A DNA stretch of 8,334 nt, taken from positions 1 through 8,334 of the forward strand of contig JAJYXS010000143.1 in assembly GCA_021801615.1 (NCBI GenBank). Reading direction: 5' to 3'. Origin of the DNA: Actinomycetes bacterium (lineage in GTDB: Bacteria > Actinomycetota > Acidimicrobiia > Acidimicrobiales > RAAP-2). This document shows, in pieces, positions 1 through 5,466 of the stretch. The notes under the pieces are model-generated. The model ran no database searches, was not told where the DNA came from, and was given only the letters and a program-made list of their open reading frames with translations. A program made the position numbers and the translations under genes. The number at the start of each line of letters is the position of its first letter. Position 1 is the first letter of the stretch.

Positions 1-186
1 AGCCGCGTGCTCGTGCGAGCGCTCGTCTTCGTGCGTGCGCTCGTGATCTGCTTCGTGCGTGCGCTCGTGCTCGTGCCGGTCGCGGTGCTCGTGCCCGTCG
101 TGGTGCTCGTGCCGGTCGTGGTGCCCCGGGACCATGGCGTCGTCACCCATGTCCGTGCAGCGACCATCACTATCCCCGGTACTCAT
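1..186 (-). CDS. scpB: Segregation and condensation protein B, N-terminal fragment (runs off left edge)
   Basis: Only the first 62 codons are in the window and the frame stays open to base 1. The call rests on position: the ATG at 186 lies inside the last codons of scpA (17-base overlap), and scpB normally follows scpA directly with a short overlap. ScpB is the winged-helix partner that with ScpA and SMC forms bacterial condensin in the cytoplasm. No ScpB domain is visible yet. The fragment is an acidic and histidine-rich leader: residues 22-60 contain 14 His among Glu, Asp and Arg, in runs such as HEHRDRHEHE. Many actinobacterial ScpB proteins have acidic N-terminal tails, but this His content is unusual. 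In-frame ATGs at codons 13 and 18 (ending at 150 and 135) are possible later starts; none has a good Shine-Dalgarno. It could be another scpA-coupled gene, but scpB is much the likeliest. Confidence 0.75.
   Translation of the reverse strand, partial: MSTGDSDGRCTDMGDDAMVPGHHDRHEHHDGHEHRDRHEHERTHEADHERTHEDERSHEHAA
27..120. repeat. In-frame short repeats coding the His-rich head of ScpB
   Basis: Two identical 19-base copies lie at 27-45 and 51-69 (24 bases apart), followed by three 18-base units at 67-84, 85-102 and 103-120 that differ at single positions. Both periods are multiples of three, so copy-number changes would lengthen or shorten the His/Glu/Asp/Arg tract of the presumed ScpB without shifting the frame. 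Confidence 0.8.
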
Positions 187-997
187 CGGCGCCGATCAAC
201 GCCTGGACGAGCGGACGGTCCTCCCCCACCCACTCGACCTCCAGGTCGCCGAAGCGCTCGGCCTGGCCGATCAGCACCTTGCCGAGCTTGCACAGTTCGA
301 GCACCGCGAGGAAGTGCACGATCACCTCGATCCGAGCAGCGAGGTGCGCGGTGAGCTCGCGAAAGGACACCCTGCCGCGGCCGGGAAGCGTCCTGGCGAG
401 CGACTGGACGGTCTCGGACACCGTGACCGTGTCCACCGTGACGTGCGAGAGGTCGACCCTTGGCACGGGCCGCTCGGCAGTGGCCCGCAGGAACGCCTGG
501 GCGAGCCTTTCCGGGGTGACCCCTTCGAGCAGGTCCGGGGCATGGACGACGAAACCGTCGTCGAGCCCGACCTCCCGAGGGAACGAGCGGGAGGCCTGTT
601 CCGAGAGCGCCACGAACGCGTCCGCCGCCGCGGCGTACGCGCGACACTCGAGGAGGCGCGCCAACAGCAGGTCGCGTTCCTCCCAGCCTTCGAGCTCCTC
701 GTCCTCCTCCACGTCGTCACGACCGGGGAGGAGGCGTTGCGACTTGATCTCAACCAGGATCGCAGCCATGAGCAGGAACTGCGAGCGTGCGTCCAACGAC
801 ACCGTCTCGGGGCGCTGCTGCAGCACCTCGACGAAGCCGTCCACCACCGGGGCGAGCGGGACCTCCAAGACGTCCACCTCGTGGGTGTTCACCAGGTGCA
901 CCAGCAGGTCGATCGGCCCAGCGAACACAGGGGTCGCGACGTGCGGCGCGGACCCGGAGAGGGCGTCGAGCGGCGGCGGTGCGGCGACGGTGGCCAC
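170..997 (-). CDS. scpA: Segregation and condensation protein A (kleisin subunit of condensin)
   Basis: ScpA is the kleisin that bridges the SMC heads and binds ScpB, acting on the nucleoid in chromosome compaction and segregation. Counting from the GTG at 997 (275 residues, a usual length), the N-terminal family signature FAGPIDLL is at 25-32, followed by a helical region with VDVLEVPLAPV. The conserved segment ending IKSQRLLP is near 84-91, an acidic linker (DDVEEDEELE) near 94-103, and the C-terminal winged-helix that binds the SMC head near 210-258. The frame stays open upstream to 1198, but that part translates the tandem array and is not conserved-looking. I chose GTG 997 because a TAACGT -10 box lies 7 bases upstream; the adjacent AGGAG is too close to serve as a ribosome site. 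A GTG at 928 would begin right at the signature and is less likely. It is divergent from trpS and its stop overlaps the scpB start. Confidence 0.95.
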   Translation of the reverse strand: MATVAAPPPLDALSGSAPHVATPVFAGPIDLLVHLVNTHEVDVLEVPLAPVVDGFVEVLQQRPETVSLDARSQFLLMAAILVEIKSQRLLPGRDDVEEDEELEGWEERDLLLARLLECRAYAAAADAFVALSEQASRSFPREVGLDDGFVVHAPDLLEGVTPERLAQAFLRATAERPVPRVDLSHVTVDTVTVSETVQSLARTLPGRGRVSFRELTAHLAARIEVIVHFLAVLELCKLGKVLIGQAERFGDLEVEWVGEDRPLVQALIGADEYRG

Positions 998-1004
998 CTC
1001 CTGG

Positions 1005-1010
1005 ACGTTA
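1005..1010 (-). promoter_or_regulatory. Candidate -10 box for leaderless scpA transcription
   Basis: On the minus strand TAACGT fits the TANNNT -10 pattern and ends 7 bases before the GTG chosen for scpA. Transcription would then begin at or next to the start codon. No clear -35 element is visible because the 16-bp array begins about 17 bases further upstream. Assigned from pattern and spacing only. Confidence 0.35.
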
Positions 1011-1026
1011 GCCCTCGGCTGCGCGC

Positions 1027-1138
1027 GATCGGTGTATGGCGCGATCGGTGGACGGGCCGGTCGGTGGACGGGCCGGTCGGTGGACGGGCCGGTTGGTGCA
1101 CGGGCCGGTCGGTGGACGGGCCGGTTGGTGCACGCGGA
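1027..1138. repeat. Tandem array of seven 16-bp units between scpA and trpS
   Basis: Seven consecutive 16-base units start at 1027, 1043, 1059, 1075, 1091, 1107 and 1123. The core units at 1059, 1075 and 1107 are identical (GGTCGGTGGACGGGCC). Units at 1091 and 1123 share a variant beginning GGTTGGTGCACG, and the two edge units are degenerate. The array sits in the divergent gap and leaves about 29 bases before the scpA start and 90 before trpS. The period is not a multiple of three and no conserved protein crosses it, so it is non-coding. Minisatellite-like; any regulatory or nucleoid role is a guess. Confidence 0.9.
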
Positions 1139-1214
1139 TCGAGTAGGGGGCAGGAGCGAGGGCAGTGCGGGCGACGGCGCACGCGGTCGTGGCGGCACCC
1201 ATCCGCGCGCGCCT

Positions 1215-1220
1215 TACCAT
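1215..1220 (+). promoter_or_regulatory. Candidate -10 box for leaderless trpS transcription
   Basis: TACCAT fits TANNNT and ends 8 bases before the trpS ATG at 1229. Nothing resembling a Shine-Dalgarno lies between them, which suits a transcript that begins at the ATG. No strong -35 hexamer is evident. The arrangement mirrors that seen upstream of scpA on the other strand. Confidence 0.35.
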
Positions 1221-1228
1221 GGCACGCC

Positions 1229-2206
1229 ATGCAGCGCGTCTTCTCGGGCGTCAAGCCCTCCGGCGACTTCCACCTCGGCAACTACATCGGCGCGTTCCGC
1301 CAGTGGGTCGCCGACCAGGAGGGGCACGACGCGTTCTACTGCGTGGTCGACCTCCACGCGCTCACCGAGGAGATCGACCCCGCGTACCTCCGGCAGAAGA
1401 GCTTCGACGCTGCGCTGAACCTCCTCGCCGTCGGTCTCGACCCGGAGGTCTCGACGATCTTCGTCCAGAGCCACGTCCCCGAGCACACCCGCCTCACCTG
1501 GCTCCTCGAGTGCACCGCGACGATGGGCGAGCTGCGCCGCATGACGCAGTTCAAGGCGAAGGCACACGGCCAAGAGGCCGTCCGAGTCGGCCTCTTCACC
1601 TACCCGGTGCTCATGGCCGCCGACATCCTCCTCTACCAGGCGCAGCGGGTCCCAGTCGGTGACGACCAGCGCCAGCACCTGGAGCTCACGCGGGAGCTCG
1701 CGCAACGGTTCAACAACCGCTACGGCGAGACCTTCGTCGTCCCCGAGGCCGCAGTCCCCGAGGTGGGCGCGCGCGTCATGGACCTGCAGCACCCCGAGCG
1801 CAAGATGTCGAAGACCATCGACTCGCCCCTCGGCACGATCAACGTCCTGGACGAACCCTCCGAGATCACCCGGAAGGTGAAGAAAGCCGTCACCGACACC
1901 GACGGGGAGATGCGCTACGCCCCCGACGAGAAACCCGGGCTCGCCAATCTCCTCTCGCTCATGGCGGTGGCGACCGGGCGCAAGGTGGACGAGGTGGCCG
2001 CGGGGTACTCCCGGTACGGAGACCTCAAGCGCGACCTCGCGGAAGCCCTCGTGGAGATGCTCCGCCCGGTGCGCGAACGCGCTGCGGCGCTCGCCTCAGA
2101 GCCAGGGGAGGTGGAAGCCGTGTTGCGAGCGGGGGCGGCACGGGCGCACGACATCGCGTCGGTCACCTACGCGCGGGCGGCGGAAGCGATCGGGCTGCTC
2201 TCCTGA
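1229..2206 (+). CDS. trpS: Tryptophan--tRNA ligase
   Basis: This cytoplasmic class I aminoacyl-tRNA synthetase activates tryptophan with ATP and loads it on tRNA-Trp. The 325-residue product is close to the family's usual 330. The HIGH-type ATP motif is HLGN at 15-18 within KPSGDFHLGNYIGA, the KMSKS loop is KMSK at 192-195, and between them are the conserved MAADILLYQA and VPVGDDQRQHLELTREL stretches typical of bacterial TrpS. The C-terminal helical tRNA-binding part is complete. The ATG at 1229 gives the standard N-terminus (MQRVFSGVKPSG). The same frame is open far upstream to base 59, but that is antisense to scpA and its repeats and is not coding. It is the only conserved gene on the plus strand here, placed between scpA and the M50 protease gene. 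Confidence 0.98.
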   Translation: MQRVFSGVKPSGDFHLGNYIGAFRQWVADQEGHDAFYCVVDLHALTEEIDPAYLRQKSFDAALNLLAVGLDPEVSTIFVQSHVPEHTRLTWLLECTATMGELRRMTQFKAKAHGQEAVRVGLFTYPVLMAADILLYQAQRVPVGDDQRQHLELTRELAQRFNNRYGETFVVPEAAVPEVGARVMDLQHPERKMSKTIDSPLGTINVLDEPSEITRKVKKAVTDTDGEMRYAPDEKPGLANLLSLMAVATGRKVDEVAAGYSRYGDLKRDLAEALVEMLRPVRERAAALASEPGEVEAVLRAGAARAHDIASVTYARAAEAIGLLS

Positions 2207-2230
2207 CAGCCTGACGGTGCCGGCAGGCTG
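2207..2230 (+). terminator. Hairpin directly after trpS, candidate terminator
   Basis: CAGCCTG at 2207-2213 pairs with CAGGCTG at 2224-2230, and inner bases (CG/CG) can extend the stem across one mismatch. The hairpin begins on the base after the trpS stop codon. There is no T-run on either side, so it is at best a GC-rich hairpin terminator of the kind common in high-GC genomes. Lying between convergent genes, it could also act on transcripts of the M50 gene from the other side. Confidence 0.45.
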
Positions 2231-2274
2231 GCGCCCTGGTGCGGGCGGGGTGCGGGCCATCGCGGAGCAGGGTC

Positions 2275-2322
2275 GAGCGTCGCGCGTCGTCAGGCGTGGA
2301 GCGTCGCGCGTCGTCAGGCGTG
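2275..2322. repeat. Perfect 24-bp tandem duplication covering the M50 protease stop codon
   Basis: Two identical 24-base copies lie at 2275-2298 and 2299-2322, starting GAGCGTCGCGCGTC. The second copy holds the last two codons and TGA stop (2314-2316) of the M50 gene. The first holds the same TGA in the same frame at 2290-2292, eight codons downstream, so reading through the true stop would add only seven residues. Confidence 0.9.
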
Positions 2323-3417
2323 GAGCACGTGGATCCACCAGGTGAGCAGATGTGTGACCACCCACTGCAACGGGCTCGCGTGCGCGAACGACATGAGCAC
2401 GAGGGCACCGAAGATGATGAGCATCCCGTACGGACGGATCCGGAGGTACCCGGGCCACCACGACGCCGGAAGCAGCCGCTCGACCAGCGCCGAGCCGTCG
2501 AGGGGCGGGACGGGGACCATGTTGAAGCAGGCGACCCAGAGGTTGATGAAGCCTGCGTAGAACAGGATGCGGGCTCCGAGTGTGACCTGGACGAAGCCGT
2601 TCGTGCCGGCCACGAAGAGGAAGTAGAACGCGACGCCGCAGATCGCCGCGATGAGGACGTTGGTGAGGGGACCTGCGAGGGCGACGAGGACGCCCTCGTT
2701 GCGAGGGTGGCGGAGCTTCGAGACGTTGACGGGCACGGGCTTCGCCCACCCGAACCAGCCGAGGCCCGCGATCACCGTGATGATCGGCACGATGATCGTG
2801 CCGAACGGTGTGACGTGTCGCAGCGGGTTCAACGTGATGCGTCCTGCCCGCTTCGCCGTGTCGTCTCCGAAGGCCAGCGCCACCACGCCGTGCGCGATCT
2901 CGTGGAGGATGACCGACGGGATGAGGACGCAGAAGAGGATGACCTCCGTCGATGTGAGGTGGTGGCTGCGCACGAGGATCGCAACCACGGCGACGATCAC
3001 GATCAGCCAGATGAGGGATCGCTGGCTGCCCGACCGCGCCGCGCGAGGCGGCCCGGCGCCGTTCGGCGGCTGCGAGCCGTACGGTGTGCGCCAGGCGTGC
3101 TGGCGCTGCGGGCCAGACCCCTGCCGAGACTGCCCATTCGACAGAGAGCCAGGCGGGAGGTAGCCGGGCGGCGGGTAACCCGGAGGCGGGTACGGCGGCG
3201 GGGGGCCCGGAGGCGGGTAACCCGGCGGCGGGTACGGCGGCGGTGGGGGGCCCGGAGGCGGGTACCGCGGTGGGGGGTGCGGCGGTGGGGGGTACGACGG
3301 TGGGGAGCCCGGAAGCGGGTACGGCGGCGGGTAGGAGTCGGGATCGAACCGGCGTTGCTCGGAGCCGGGACGCGGCGGAGAGTCCTCCCCGGGCACCGGG
3401 GGCTGCTCGGCGCTCAC
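2314..3417 (-). CDS. Site-2 protease family (M50) membrane metalloprotease with long Pro-rich N-terminus
   Basis: An intramembrane zinc protease of 367 residues. The zinc-binding HEIAH motif is at 172-176 in a hydrophobic segment. The second active-site motif is FNMVPVPPLDG near 298-308, with the metal-binding Asp at 307, and GWAKPVPVN near 223-231 is typical of compact S2P proteins lacking a PDZ domain. Hydrophobic segments lie near 135-150, 157-171, 205-220, 243-270, 281-300 and 330-346. Residues 1 to about 133 are predicted disordered, with YPPPG-type repeats at about 27-90, and probably lie in the cytoplasm. The substrate is unknown; family members cut transmembrane anti-sigma factors or clear membrane remnants. 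The start is GTG 3417, four bases after the dksA-like stop, which suggests coupled translation; no good ribosome site is visible. No alternative ATG precedes the core, so the Pro-rich region appears genuinely part of the gene. Confidence 0.93.
   Translation of the reverse strand: MSAEQPPVPGEDSPPRPGSEQRRFDPDSYPPPYPLPGSPPSYPPPPHPPPRYPPPGPPPPPYPPPGYPPPGPPPPYPPPGYPPPGYLPPGSLSNGQSRQGSGPQRQHAWRTPYGSQPPNGAGPPRAARSGSQRSLIWLIVIVAVVAILVRSHHLTSTEVILFCVLIPSVILHEIAHGVVALAFGDDTAKRAGRITLNPLRHVTPFGTIIVPIITVIAGLGWFGWAKPVPVNVSKLRHPRNEGVLVALAGPLTNVLIAAICGVAFYFLFVAGTNGFVQVTLGARILFYAGFINLWVACFNMVPVPPLDGSALVERLLPASWWPGYLRIRPYGMLIIFGALVLMSFAHASPLQWVVTHLLTWWIHVLHA
3148..3339. repeat. Coding repeats for the Pro/Tyr/Gly-rich region of the M50 protease
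   Basis: A long imperfect series of 15-27 base blocks that read GGCGGGTA and GGGCCCGGA-like on the plus strand encodes about 64 residues of YPPPG, YPPPGPPPP and related units in the protease N-terminus. The plus strand (template for this gene) carries several runs of four to seven G. Confidence 0.85.
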
Positions 3418-3421
3418 GGTG

Positions 3422-3769
3422 CTACTGGCGCGACGCGCAGGCGATGCAGCGGCGTGCCGCCGGCTTCGCCTCGAGACGCGCCGGCGAGATCGGTTGACCG
3501 CACACCTCGCAGATGCCGTAGGTGCCCTTCTCGAGGCGGTCGATGGCCGCCTCCACCTCTTCGAGGGCGTCCCGAAGCTGGCCGGCGAGGGCCTCGACCT
3601 CCCCGCGTTCGGCGGTCACCTGGCTGCTGTCGGCGAAATTCGGGTCGTACTTGAGACCACCCGACTCGCCGAAGCCCAGCTCGGCGAGCTGGGCGCGCAG
3701 GTCCTCCCGCTCGGCTTCGAGGAGCCCGCGGTAGTCGACGTCCGTGCCGGCGGGCGCGTCACTGGCCAT
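3422..3769 (-). CDS. DksA/TraR-type C4 zinc-finger protein
   Basis: A 115-residue protein with the TraR/DksA layout. An N-terminal helical region (about 12-80), likely an antiparallel coiled coil, is followed by a four-cysteine zinc finger with Cys87, Cys90, Cys108 and Cys111 (C-x2-C-x17-C-x2-C) within the signature KGTYGICEVCGQPI. Family members bind in the secondary channel of RNA polymerase and alter initiation, often with ppGpp. At the turn between helices this protein reads YDPNFADSSQ, so the acidic tip of E. coli DksA is only partly kept and the same function cannot be assumed. The ATG at 3769 follows the xerD stop by nine bases and the M50 gene starts four bases after its stop, so the three genes are probably co-transcribed. 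I am sure of the family, not of the role. Confidence 0.92.
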   Translation of the reverse strand: MASDAPAGTDVDYRGLLEAEREDLRAQLAELGFGESGGLKYDPNFADSSQVTAERGEVEALAGQLRDALEEVEAAIDRLEKGTYGICEVCGQPISPARLEAKPAARRCIACASRQ

Positions 3770-3778
3770 GGCGAGAGC

Positions 3779-4801
3779 CTAGACGTCCGGAGCGGCGGTA
3801 GCGCCTCGCCTCCCGGGGGACGCACGGTCCGTGCTTGGCTGCGACCTCGCCCCCCGGGTGTCCCGGCGACGGTCCCCTGGCTCGCCCGCGCGAGGGTGCG
3901 CAGCCTCGTAGGCGGCACGCAGGTGATCGCTCGTCACCTTCGTGTAGAGCTGCGTCGTCGTCACGGACGCGTGCCCGAGCAGCTCCTGGACGACCCGCAC
4001 ATCGGCTCCGTGGGCGAGCATGTGGGTCGCGCACGAGTGCCGCAATGCATGCGGCGCGAGCTCGACGCCCGCCGCCGCCCCCCGAGCCTGCACGACGGCG
4101 AAAGCACTCTGACGCGAGAGCCGGCTCCCACGCGTGTTCAAGAAGACGGCCTCTGCGTCACCCTTGTGCCGCCACCGCTCCGGGGTGAGCAGGTCTCGCC
4201 CGCCGGGGGCGAGCCAACGAGTGAGCGCACGCGTCGCGTGGCTCCCGAGGGGCACCAGGCGCTCCTTGGCGCCTTTGCCGTAGAGGCGTACGAGCCCATC
4301 GCCTCCGGCAAGGTCGGTGAGGTTCAACCCGACGGCCTCCGACACGCGCGCGCCGGTGCCGTAGAGGAGCTCGAGCAGCGCACGATCGCGCCGGGCGATC
4401 GGGTCTTCCCCGGCGATCCCTTCCAGCACGCGCGTGACGTCCTCCTCGGGGAGGGCTTTGGGCAGGCGCGCAGGCAGGCGCCCCGCCTCGAGATCGGCCG
4501 TCGGATCGTGGACCGCGCTCCCTTCGTCGACGAGGAACCGGTGGAGACCGCGCAGCGACGACACAGCACGTGCGACGGACGCCGGGCTCTGCCCTGCGAA
4601 GCGCAACTGCGCGACGTACCGCTCGACGTCCTCTTCACCAGCGTCCAGCGGGGTGCGCCCCAGCGCTGCGAGGGCCGCTTCGTAGTGGACGAGATCGCGC
4701 CGGTACGCGGAGAGCGTGTTGGCCGAGCACCCACGCTCGACCGACAGCCACGACAGGTACTCCTCTGCCACCCGGCTCAGGGGGGCACCCAACACGCTCA
4801 C
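3779..4801 (-). CDS. xerD: Tyrosine recombinase XerD
   Basis: This site-specific recombinase acts, usually with XerC, at the dif site to resolve chromosome dimers. The N-terminal SAM-like core-binding domain covers about 8-95 (SVERGCSANTLSAYRRDL). The catalytic domain has Arg152 (GTGARVSEAVGL), Lys176 (GKGAKER), His251 and Arg254 (HALRHSCATH), His277 (LLGHASVTTTQLY) and nucleophile Tyr286, so all six residues are present. Chromosomal Xer proteins usually end near HPRA, here 302-305. This one continues for 35 residues of Arg/Ser/Gly-rich, probably disordered sequence, giving 340 instead of about 300. The start is GTG 4801, with GTG 4795 and TTG 4792 as alternatives; a GGTGA in the upstream repeat could act as a weak ribosome site. 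Placement after pyrG and the Nudix gene is the actinobacterial xerD context. XerC or another Xer-type integrase is less likely. Confidence 0.93.
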   Translation of the reverse strand: MSVLGAPLSRVAEEYLSWLSVERGCSANTLSAYRRDLVHYEAALAALGRTPLDAGEEDVERYVAQLRFAGQSPASVARAVSSLRGLHRFLVDEGSAVHDPTADLEAGRLPARLPKALPEEDVTRVLEGIAGEDPIARRDRALLELLYGTGARVSEAVGLNLTDLAGGDGLVRLYGKGAKERLVPLGSHATRALTRWLAPGGRDLLTPERWRHKGDAEAVFLNTRGSRLSRQSAFAVVQARGAAAGVELAPHALRHSCATHMLAHGADVRVVQELLGHASVTTTQLYTKVTSDHLRAAYEAAHPRAGEPGDRRRDTRGARSQPSTDRASPGRRGATAAPDV

Positions 4802-4847
4802 CAGTTCACCGGCTCAGAGGGGCACCGAACACGCTCACCGGTTCACC
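4772..4847. repeat. 37-bp tandem duplication of the xerD 5' end
   Basis: Bases 4772-4810 and 4809-4847 match at 36 of 39 positions (differences at 4781/4818, 4790/4827 and 4803/4840). The first copy contains codons 1-10 of xerD; the second lies wholly upstream of the start codon. The gene's beginning has therefore been tandemly copied into its own leader, or the leader repeat has been taken into the gene. Confidence 0.88.
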
Positions 4848-4873
4848 GGTTCACCAGTTCACCGGTTCACCGG
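4834..4873. repeat. Array of five 8-bp units (TTCACCGG) between the Nudix gene and xerD
   Basis: Five consecutive units at 4834, 4842, 4850, 4858 and 4866 read CTCACCGG, TTCACCGG, TTCACCAG, TTCACCGG, TTCACCGG, with another copy at 4805-4812. The stop codon of the Nudix gene (4867-4869) lies inside the last unit. With the 37-bp duplication it fills the whole 65-base gap. On the minus strand each unit reads CCGGTGAA; a period of 8 puts TGA in all three frames, and each CCGG-TTCA-CCGG can form a 4-bp hairpin. Confidence 0.9.
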
Positions 4874-5466
4874 TCGACGGGAGCATGTCCTCGCACGCCG
4901 AGCGCGTGCCTGGCCAGAAGGAGGCCGACGATCGTCGTCGCGTCAAGGAGCCTGCCGGTGGCGACGAGCTGCTCGACCTCGCCGAGCGCGATCCGCTCGG
5001 TGGACATCCACCGCTCCTCCACCCCGAAGGGACGGCGCTCGCACGGCACGACGCCCGTCGCGAGGTACACGATCGTCCGCTGGTCCGTGTAGCCGGGCGA
5101 GTTGTAGACGGCGCCGAGCCGCTCGATGCGACCGGCGCGCAGCCCCACCTCCTCTTCGAGCTCGCGCCGGGCGGTCGTCTCGGGGTTCTCGCCGACGACG
5201 TCGCAGGTCCCGGCAGGAGACTCGAGGACCGCCGCGCCGACGGCGACCCGCACCTGGCGGACAAGAGTCACCGTGCCGTCCTCATGAGCCGGGACGATCG
5301 ACACCGCGCCGGGATGGCGCACGACGTCGCGCTCGAACTCCTGTCCGTCCGGGTCGGTGAAGGTCACCGTGCGCACCTTGAAGACGTGCCCCTCGAAGCG
5401 TGAACGCTCCGCGAGTGGACGGAAGCCCTGCAGCGGGTCGTCGCCGGCGAGAGGCTCAACCGACAC
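4867..5466 (-). CDS. Nudix hydrolase, probable ADP-ribose pyrophosphatase
   Basis: Nudix enzymes cut nucleoside diphosphates joined to another group. This subfamily typically turns ADP-ribose into AMP and ribose 5-phosphate using Mg2+. From the GTG at 5466 it has 199 residues. The Nudix box spans about 86-109, with the catalytic helix ARRELEEEVGL (Arg101, Glu102, Glu105, Glu106). The first spacing, PAGTCDVVGE, is one residue longer than the standard box; I recall the same in the mycobacterial homologue next to pyrG (Rv1700). An N-terminal beta domain (GHVFKVRTVTF, DVVRHPGAV) supports the ADP-ribose class. GTG 5466 overlaps the end of pyrG by 11 bases, suggesting coupling. A GTG at 5514 would add 16 residues lying over pyrG. 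The stop sits in the 8-bp repeat array. Substrate is inferred from family and context only. Confidence 0.92.
   Translation of the reverse strand: MSVEPLAGDDPLQGFRPLAERSRFEGHVFKVRTVTFTDPDGQEFERDVVRHPGAVSIVPAHEDGTVTLVRQVRVAVGAAVLESPAGTCDVVGENPETTARRELEEEVGLRAGRIERLGAVYNSPGYTDQRTIVYLATGVVPCERRPFGVEERWMSTERIALGEVEQLVATGRLLDATTIVGLLLARHALGVRGHAPVDR

Noticed and set aside
998..1198. Upstream extension of scpA with RPVHRPARPPTG-type peptides
   Set aside because: This is the translation of the 16-bp non-coding array; 16 is not a multiple of three and no ScpA has such a head.
59..1228. Open frame on the plus strand running without a stop into trpS, as if TrpS had a 390-residue N-terminal extension
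   Set aside because: It is antisense to scpA, has skewed Arg/Gly/Asp composition and repeat-derived peptide, and the standard TrpS N-terminus starts exactly at 1229. Long shadow frames are expected at this G+C.
2239..3654. Long plus-strand frames opposite the M50 and DksA-like genes
   Set aside because: Arg-rich low-complexity shadows of well-supported minus-strand genes with intact motifs.
4834..4873. TTCACCGG units considered as a CRISPR array or operator cluster
   Set aside because: There are no spacers between units and the unit is only 8 bases, so it is not CRISPR; no regulator gene points to an operator.
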